DNA from: Artemisia argyi
Taxonomy: Eukaryota; Streptophyta; Magnoliopsida; Asterales; Asteraceae
NCBI GenBank assembly: GCA_030686995.1
Contig: CM060709.1
Span: 14,971,360-15,035,359, forward strand
Direction of reading: 5' to 3'
DNA length: 64,000 nt
Below the pieces are notes generated by a model, which saw only the letters and a program-made list of their open reading frames with translations, was not told the DNA's origin and made no database searches. Position 1 is the first letter of the stretch. Each line of letters opens with the position of its first letter. Position numbers and translations under genes: made by a program. Of this stretch, positions 57,401 to 64,000 are shown in pieces.

Positions 57401-57617
57401 ATAATATTCGCCATCCAAACATGGAACTTTTCATTGTCACCTCTTGTCCGATTTACTTCTTGAAGACCTTGAAGATTGACGCATTAAAGACAAAAGGTAC
57501 ACATTTCCTTTTAAGTTCCTTGTCTAGAAATGTATGCTTAGTTTAGTGTGTTATATTTATGTGATTTTACTTGACTTATTAATCTCTATTTTTTTTTATA
57601 TCTAAATATACATATAT

Positions 57618-57684
<67 letters not shown>

Positions 57685-58441
57685 CTTAGCTATATTTAGG
57701 ATCTTATAACCTAGGAAATTCATTTGTTGATTTTCTAGAACTAGAGATTGTTCGTTTACGAACATTTCTTTTCCCCATTTGCCTTATTGAACTTTAATGT
57801 TCAATCAACACTCATGCTGATGAAGTGAGATGAGTCGAAAAATCTATGGATGAAACAAACTCCCGGCTTCCATTGCATACGTCTCCCTCCTATGTTCTCG
57901 TCTTATAAGCCCATACTATATAAAATATATATATATATATATATATATATACTTATAAACCTTCCACATCTTTCTCGCTTGCTTGACAACTTGATGAATT
58001 TCATCCGTAACGATCAAGAAAATTTTATTGACAAAATGTCAAGTAAAAATGTCAAGTAATTCCTCTCGTGCGTATACTCTTCAACGTATTTTTGATTAAA
58101 TATAAATCTAGTATATATATATAAATATTTTCTTGTTTGTTCCAGAAACCAAAACTTGAAATATCAAATTTTTAAGGGCGAACTCCTTAATGTTTAAGGG
58201 GACCGGCAGCCAATACAAGGGCGGCCCCCTTAATGTTTAAGGGGACCGGCCCTCTGAGAGCTCAAGCCCATTTTTCCCTTTCTTCCTTTTGCCAAACACT
58301 CCACTTTTTCATCCCTCTCTTTCCCTGCTTCTGCTGTGACGATTTTCAAAACCCAAAAACCTCTCAAATCACTTCCGAATCACATAATTCGGTTTAATTC
58401 GCAAAGGGCAAATTCATCTAACACAATCACCATTACTTATT
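57401..58441 (+). promoter_or_regulatory. COP-A2 unit 2 gag-ORF2 interval
   Basis: Counterpart of 36876-37980. AT microsatellites at 57622-57677 and 57924-57951 are much shorter than in unit 1. The palindromic module is at 58172-58251, with one half-site changed (GAACTCC for GGACCCC). The leader ends at the 5' splice site (58442). Confidence 0.5.
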
Positions 58442-59331
58442 GTAAGTTTTTCATAACACATTTCATCTAATTTCATCTTATTTGATCATACTCATGATTA
58501 TGCATGTTTTATAAAATTCGTCAAATTTCAAAATTTCTTTCGAATTAAGCCTTAAAACTCCATAACCAAATGCTTCCCATAGGATTAGAATGTTTTATCA
58601 ACACTAGAAACTAATAATCATAAAACTATAATGTCAAATTTTTTTTTGACAAAGTTCATACACTCCTTTTCAAAATTTTAGTAAACACATTGTTGAATAA
58701 TGTCTTGAAAACGTATTAAAACTAATTACATTATACTTGTGTAACTTGTAAAACTTGAAATTACATTTTTTCGACTAAGAAAAACTATGTTGGTTCACAA
58801 TATAGGGGTGTTTGGATTATGTCCAAATAATATCAAAACATAGTCATTATAATTTTTATAAAACTTTGTTATAATTATAAACCTTAAAATTGTTTATCGA
58901 ACTCGTCAAGATATATAATTCATATGTATACTGACGCACTTGAGTTATAAGTCACTAGTTAAGGAAGCGTTTGGTTTATTACTAAAAATGACATTTTTTT
59001 TTGTAAAAATACAAACCATCTTTTTCAAACACAAATTACATGCATAAGAAACTCGCAAGAAATAGATAGTTTTACAATCTAATGTAAATCTAGCAAATTT
59101 CATGATATATATAGATGTTCAAAGGGCGTTTGGATTTGTCCATAACCACCCATTAAACTTCGTAAAATATATCTAGAACGAGTTAAAAACAACATTAAGG
59201 AACATGGTAATCTATTTCTTAGGATTAGTGACGAAGTATGTTTACGTTCCAACATAAGCCTTAACAATAAACATGTACTTTTATCTTTCTTTATATTTAT
59301 TTTGGTCTTTTTGAATTGTTGATGTGTTTAG
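58442..59331 (+). other. predicted 5'-leader intron of COP-A2 ORF2 (unit 2)
   Basis: 890 bp with the same GTAAGT and TTTAG ends as in unit 1 and no length change. AT-rich, no gene. Confidence 0.5.
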
Positions 59332-59337
59332 GTGAAA

Positions 59338-60537
59338 ATGCCCAAAGCAATTACCGAAGATCTTTCTCACACTAAAAACTACATTCACAAAGTTTCTCAA
59401 CTCCCTACCACATCTCCTTCCATTGGACTTATCTATCGTCAAATTGAAGATAGAAATATTCATGAGGGACGTGTAGTAGATCTTGCTTTTGCTCAATCCG
59501 ACTACATAAATCGCGTGTTTACAAGCATCAACTTCAATTGTCTTTATGAAATAAATGAACCTATCATTCCTCGTTTCATAATGGATTTCTATAGCCAAGT
59601 CACCGTCCAAACCAATGATCTTGGTTTCATCACCATCTCTTTCATGATTCAAAATGAATTTATCACCCTCACTCTCGAACAATTTGGTCATATCCTCCAA
59701 ATTCCTTTTAGAGGTCAAGCCGTTTTCACAAACGAGTGGGACCTCGAATCTCTTAATCGCTATCGACCAACCTTCGGTACTTATTTCGAAGAAATTCCTC
59801 ATCCCGACGAAATTCGTCAAATCCTTGGTATAGATCGTGCCACCACAAGTCGAAAAATAAAATCCAAAAACGTTCAAATTTCTCCATACCAACTTCTCCT
59901 CAAAGAATTAAGCCCACACATGAAGCGTTGGGAGGAACTCATTCGTGAGAATGCGTTTGGTACCGGAGGTCACCGGGACCATCTCCCGGCTAGCCTTGCT
60001 CACATGTTGTATTGTATAGCTGTCGAAAAGCCGTACAATTTGGCCTACTTCTTTATCAAACGGATTGAGTGTGCTAGAAAAACTCCCAAAGCCAACCTTC
60101 CATATGGAATGTTCCTTACTCGTATCTATCGTCATGTTATCGAGTACTACCCCGATCTTGACAATAGTATTTATGAGTCCATCTACCCCACTCTACGTAC
60201 TCTCGCTCTAAAACAAGCTCGACGAACTCGAAGTGACAAGGGTAAACCTCGTCGTCATAGCTTTCATGGATCATCCTCAAGGCAAGATGATGACGATGAG
60301 GAGGAAAACATCCATGATGCTAGTACCCCTTCGTTTTCTGAGTTCGTTGACAATTTAGAGGATCTTGACTATCCCAACTATTCTACTCCATCTCCAAGTG
60401 ATCAAACTGAAGAAGTGCTTCATGAACGAACTACCGAGATGCTTAGAAGACAAAAGAGCTTGCACGAAGAAGTTAGAGGTGGCTTCAAATCTATTGGGAA
60501 GACTTTGAAGGGTATCTTCGGGAAGAAAAAGAAATGA
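59338..60537 (+). CDS. COP-A2 unit 2 ORF2, 399-aa accessory protein
   Basis: Full-length copy of 38877-40076. I saw three base differences, two silent and one changing I to T near residue 366. The two copies therefore show no sign of decay. Domain layout and doubts are as for unit 1: an Athila-ORF1-like body, acidic linker and lysine-rich end. Confidence 0.75.
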   Translation: MPKAITEDLSHTKNYIHKVSQLPTTSPSIGLIYRQIEDRNIHEGRVVDLAFAQSDYINRVFTSINFNCLYEINEPIIPRFIMDFYSQVTVQTNDLGFITISFMIQNEFITLTLEQFGHILQIPFRGQAVFTNEWDLESLNRYRPTFGTYFEEIPHPDEIRQILGIDRATTSRKIKSKNVQISPYQLLLKELSPHMKRWEELIRENAFGTGGHRDHLPASLAHMLYCIAVEKPYNLAYFFIKRIECARKTPKANLPYGMFLTRIYRHVIEYYPDLDNSIYESIYPTLRTLALKQARRTRSDKGKPRRHSFHGSSSRQDDDDEEENIHDASTPSFSEFVDNLEDLDYPNYSTPSPSDQTEEVLHERTTEMLRRQKSLHEEVRGGFKSIGKTLKGIFGKKKK

Positions 60538-61151
60538 TATGGTCGGATTATGTTTGTTAAACAATGTTTTTTTTTTTTTTCTCTTGTGTGCTATTTGTCC
60601 GAAGTTTATTCGAAAATACTTGTTATTTGAATATGTGTTTAGGATGATAACTTGATTATCTTTGATATTTTTATGCATGTTTCTCTTGATCTATATATAT
60701 ATGTTTGCATGATTAGTTAATGGTTATATAACTATATGACATGTATGCTTTCTAATAAACCAAAACAAATGTGAAATGTCCAAATTGAGCTTGCTGCACC
60801 TTCAAACCAGAACATAACATCTTTCCAGAAAATTTTTGAAAATTTTTGGTTTCTAGGTCGTCAGATGGGCGGCCCCCTTAAATCATAAAGGGCGGCCCCC
60901 TTAAAATTAAGGGGACCGGCCACCATTTAAGGGGACCAGCCATCTGAAACAGTTTTTACACTATTTTCTTTTGCATCATGTGATCCCTTTTGCTAGACCC
61001 AGCTATCATTACTCTTAAAAACCAAACTGATTTTGGAATATAACATTACAATTTCAAAATAATTCCACTTCTAAACATGTTTTCCCACTATATAATCCCC
61101 ATGCATGTTTAATTCATCATTCATCATCCTCATCACTCATAAACCATCATC
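60538..61151 (+). promoter_or_regulatory. COP-A2 unit 2 ORF2-ORF3 interval with uninterrupted palindromic module
   Basis: No gene. The complete module lies at 60868-60934 and ends GGGGACCGGCCACC, the empty GYP2 site. TATATAA follows at 61089-61095, then the leader of ORF3. Confidence 0.6.
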
Positions 61152-61751
61152 ATGTCATCACCAAGAACCACCCATTCAAACAATGCCAAGAAACAAAAAC
61201 TTGTCATTATACCACCCAAACAACTCTTCATTGATCTTACAAATGAAGACAACACCACCCCATCACCACAACCTCAATGTTCATCTCCTAGTGCACCAAA
61301 TGCACCCTCCAAAACACCCTCAACAAATGGACATTCTACTTCCTCCATACCATCCACTTCATCCATTAATGACTACATAAACACTCACTTATCCTCTCCA
61401 CCAATGGTTCAACCATCACAACCTACCAATGAACACTCCACCCTTGCACTCACTCTATCATTATCACCATTAACACCTCTTGATGCACATTTCTCATCAT
61501 CTCCTATCAACCCACCAACCTCTAACCCCGTCCCATGGAGCTTACTTGAAGCTCATGGAGACACTTGCCTTTGTTGCATTCACAACCGAACAATTGTGTT
61601 CGGATTAAGAGATGAGATCCAATACATGTTTTCTCATATTGAAAACATGTTGCATCAACCACCAACAATGAACACAACCCCTCCACCACCATCAACAAAC
61701 ACTCCTCCTCCACCACCATCTCCATGTTCACCATCCATTCCTCCCAATTAA
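61152..61751 (+). CDS. COP-A2 unit 2 ORF3, 199-aa proline/serine-rich protein
   Basis: Copy of 53090-53689 with A, A and S at the three variable sites. The FIDLTNED motif, the CLCC part and the polyproline tail are unchanged. The three coding differences I saw all change an amino acid, so selection on the protein is uncertain. Confidence 0.65.
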   Translation: MSSPRTTHSNNAKKQKLVIIPPKQLFIDLTNEDNTTPSPQPQCSSPSAPNAPSKTPSTNGHSTSSIPSTSSINDYINTHLSSPPMVQPSQPTNEHSTLALTLSLSPLTPLDAHFSSSPINPPTSNPVPWSLLEAHGDTCLCCIHNRTIVFGLRDEIQYMFSHIENMLHQPPTMNTTPPPPSTNTPPPPPSPCSPSIPPN

Positions 61752-62214
61752 ACATGCTTGGTGTTTCACAAATAAAATTGTGTTAAACCTTTTTGGATGG
61801 CAAGCTCTAGAGAGGACTTTTATGTTTAAGCTTTGGTTTATTTGTTATGTGATGATTGTAAGCCTTTAGGGCCTTTGTTTGTAGCATTACTTGTTTCATT
61901 TGTTGATGTAATGCTTGATGTATCATTTTCACTTGATTAATGATATGGTTATGTTTAGTCTATATTTTTGCATGCTATATACATATATATGTTGCTTGCT
62001 ACTAAATATTTTTGCAAGATATCCATTTCTCGATTCCTTTTGGCCTCAAAACGAGGGGGAGCTTACATCAAGGGGGAGCTTCCATTAACACGGGATAACC
62101 TTTTTGATGCTCACAAAAAGGGGGAGAAGTGATATAAACTCACTCTAATACTTGTATATAGACTAATTTTCGACTAATGAGTTTAAATTTTGTAATCATC
62201 AAAAAGGGGGAGAT
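61752..62214 (+). other. COP-A2 unit 2 3' region with polypurine tracts
   Basis: No gene. Purine tracts at 62053-62061, 62072-62078, 62115-62128 and 62200-62212, the last directly before the LTR. Confidence 0.65.
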
Positions 62215-63496
62215 TGTTGACATAAATAATGTATGAAAACGTTATTTATATTTTTCGATATCTCTATATTTTGGCGATCACAAAATGTAAACTCGTCAAT
62301 CGTTTGATTACTACGTAAACAAGTATTAAGCTAGTCTATATCATTATATCCAACTTAATCACTTAAGGTAAGGATAAACAAGTGCTTAATACATCTCATG
62401 ATCAAAGGGGTATTTAATTAACTAATACAAAGTTTATTTAATTATATAATCTTATTATATATTTTTGAAAAACACTTTTGGTAATAAGGAAAAATGTTTT
62501 AATCATACTAAATATATGATTTCAAATATTTAACCAAAATCAGTTAGTTTTTCACCAAATAAACTTTCCCCACTAAAAGACAAGCTTTCTGGCCGTTACA
62601 GTTGGGCGGCCCCCTTAATTATAAGGGGCGGTCCCCTTAATTTTAAGGGGGCCGGCCATGCTTTAAGGGGACCGGCCAGGCTCCCCTGTCAGAAACTGTC
62701 AGATTTCTTCCCCTATAAATACCACCTTAATTCTGAAATTTTTCCTCACCTTTTGCACGAAATTTTCAGATCTACAATCATCTAAAACTCATCAAAAACC
62801 CTTTGATCATTTGTATATTAATCCTTGTTTCAAGTGATTCAATCCCTCATCATCCATTCTCATTCTAAGTGCAAAAGAAGAACTCTCTACAACCAAGTTC
62901 AACAAGTGTTGAAGAGTTGTTGTGTATAGTGTATATATATTCATTTGTGAATATTGTGTTGTGCTTGTTATTATTTGTTTAGAAGATATAGAAGTTGTGT
63001 AGATAGTAGAAGTTGATTAGTAGTGAAGTAGGATAGTTGTGAAGATTGGTGTGTAGAAGATTGGTGTGTAGATTGGCGTGTAGATTGGTGTGAAGATTGG
63101 TGTGAAGATTGGTGTGTAGATTGGTGTGTATATTGGTGTGTAAATTGGTGTGTATATTGGTGTGTACGGTTTTCTCCGCCATAAGGGAGTTTGTTGACAT
63201 AGTGAAGAAAACTCTCAAGTAGGTGACTCGGGGAGTGGAGTAGGAACAAGGAAGGTGTCCTTGTAGCCGAACCACTATAAATCCTTGTGTTGTGGTTTGA
63301 TCTTTCTAACTCTTCTCATTACTTACTTATTTACCTTTACTATATTAGTTTTGTTAGTTAGTTATTATACAATTGTTCATATAGTGCAAGTATTGAATTC
63401 ACATAAACCAGAATCGAAGTTTTTAAAAAACAAACTTGTGCTTATAAATTTTAAAAGGACGTAAAACTATTCAACCCCCCCTTCTAGTTTTCCACA
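62215..63496 (+). repeat. COP-A2 last LTR
   Basis: 1,282 bp with the same ends as the other two LTRs. It is shorter because the leader minisatellite has fewer units (about 63043-63167). The duplication AACAT (63497-63501) follows and COP-B2 pol resumes. Confidence 0.93.
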
Positions 63497-64000
63497 AACA
63501 TATCTCTTACATATTTCTCCTGATGTATGAATATCCCATCAGGTTTCTGCTGAACTTGCAACCCCAGAAAGAAAGTGAGTTCCCCCATGGCACTCATCTG
63601 AAATTCTCCCTTCATTAAATCCTCAAACTCTCTACACCAGGCTTCTTTGGTAGAACCAAAGATAATGTCATCCACATACACCTGCACAAGTATAATATCC
63701 CTAGAATCTTTCTTCAGGAATAAAGTCTTGTCAATGGTACCTCTTCTGTATCCATTCTTCAGCAGAAATGTGGAGAGTCTAGCATACCAAGCTCTGGGAG
63801 CTTGATGCAGTCCATAGAGAGCTTTAACAACTTTGTACACATACTCAGGATGATCAGGGTCTTCAAATCCCTTGGGTTGAGTCACATAAACCTCCTCTTT
63901 AATCTCTTCATACAAGAAAGCACCTTTAACATCCATCTGATAGACCATAAAGCCCATATAAGAGGCATAGGCCAAAAATATTCGAATTGCTTCAACTCTG
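63497..64000 (-). pseudogene. pol: COP-B2 pol, reverse transcriptase fragment
   Basis: This continues the pol frame interrupted at 33628. It matches COP-B1 pol residues about 780-950 and includes the catalytic aspartate of QMDVKGAF and YVDD. The frame is open to the window edge and continues beyond. I see no break other than the COP-A2 insertion. It is called a pseudogene because the gene is split by nearly 30 kb. Confidence 0.92.

Larger units (their letters stand above)
33629..63496 (+). mobile_element. COP-A2, tandem array of two gag-only copia-type units
   Basis: Order: LTR (33629-34977), internal 1 (with GYP2), LTR (54153-55502), internal 2, LTR (62215-63496), with the 5-bp duplication AACAT only at the outer edges. 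Each unit is about 8.1 kb without GYP2 and carries gag, a 399-codon gene and a 199-codon gene, all plus strand, but no pol. The single outer duplication and the mosaic middle LTR point to unequal crossing-over, not two insertions. The family is non-autonomous, like the TR-GAG elements described in plants. Palindromes before the TATA box and several polypurine tracts suggest a Sirevirus relationship (inference). Confidence 0.9.
26704..64000 (-). mobile_element. COP-B2, second COP-B copy, split by COP-A2, runs off the window
   Basis: Its 3' LTR (26704-27190) and the same gene order as COP-B1 occupy 26704-33628. Pol then resumes at 63502 after the COP-A2 array and continues off the right edge. 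It lies in COP-A1 gag. The bases before the LTR are AAATC; the matching duplication is outside the window. Its accessory gene is broken and pol is split, so it is defective. Confidence 0.9.

Noticed and set aside
53090..61751. Two host genes in tandem (ORF3 copies)
   Set aside because: Both copies lie inside COP-A2 units between polypurine tracts and LTRs and are duplicated together with the element.

Overview
This window is nuclear DNA of a flowering plant, almost certainly a eudicot and probably Asteraceae. The family guess comes from remembered resemblance of several accessory proteins to retroelement proteins predicted in Tanacetum, Artemisia and lettuce, not from a search. I find no host gene, tRNA, rRNA or CRISPR array. 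Almost every base can be assigned to nested transposable elements, named here as follows: GYP1 and GYP2 (Ty3/gypsy), SOLO1 (solo LTR), CAC1 (CACTA DNA transposon), COP-A1 and COP-A2 (a gag-only copia-type family) and COP-B1 and COP-B2 (an autonomous copia family).

Layout. 1-8007: GYP1, a Tekay-like gypsy element whose internal part has shrunk to about 0.9 kb without gag or pol; its 3' LTR is split by SOLO1 (4376-5721, duplication GTTAT). GYP1 sits inside the transposase gene of CAC1, whose broken 3' half (8008-9333), subterminal repeats and right terminus (11475) follow. 11476-11987 is unassigned. 11988-26703 is the start of COP-A1 (5' LTR, primer-binding site, gag fragment). Its LTR is split by full-length COP-B1 (12410-25563, minus strand, duplication GTCCC). 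Its gag is split at 26704 by COP-B2 (minus strand), which runs beyond the window. COP-B2 pol is split by COP-A2 (33629-63496, duplication AACAT). COP-A2 is a tandem LTR-internal-LTR-internal-LTR array, and its first unit is split by an apparently intact, very young gypsy element, GYP2 (40473-52851, duplication GACCG). The nesting order is COP-A1 > COP-B2 > COP-A2 > GYP2.

How the genes work together. COP-B1 supplies gag and pol (protease, integrase, reverse transcriptase, RNase H) and, downstream of pol, an 1,141-codon accessory gene facing a small antisense gene across a 435-bp interval with four W-boxes. GYP2 supplies a 1,512-codon gag-pol with chromodomain and a separate 432-codon gene upstream of gag. 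COP-A has gag but no pol, so it would need enzymes from another element. It also carries two further genes (399 and 199 codons).

The most interesting signal is in COP-A. A GC-rich palindromic module built on CCCCTTAA...TTAAGGGG lies in the LTR just upstream of the TATA box and recurs upstream of both accessory genes, one of which also has a predicted 890-bp 5'-leader intron. COP-B shows a parallel: the motif TTCAGCAG clusters both in its LTR and in its internal divergent interval. I propose that these elements run accessory genes from internal promoters carrying the same control sites as their LTRs. The repeats are visible in the sequence; the promoter role is inference.
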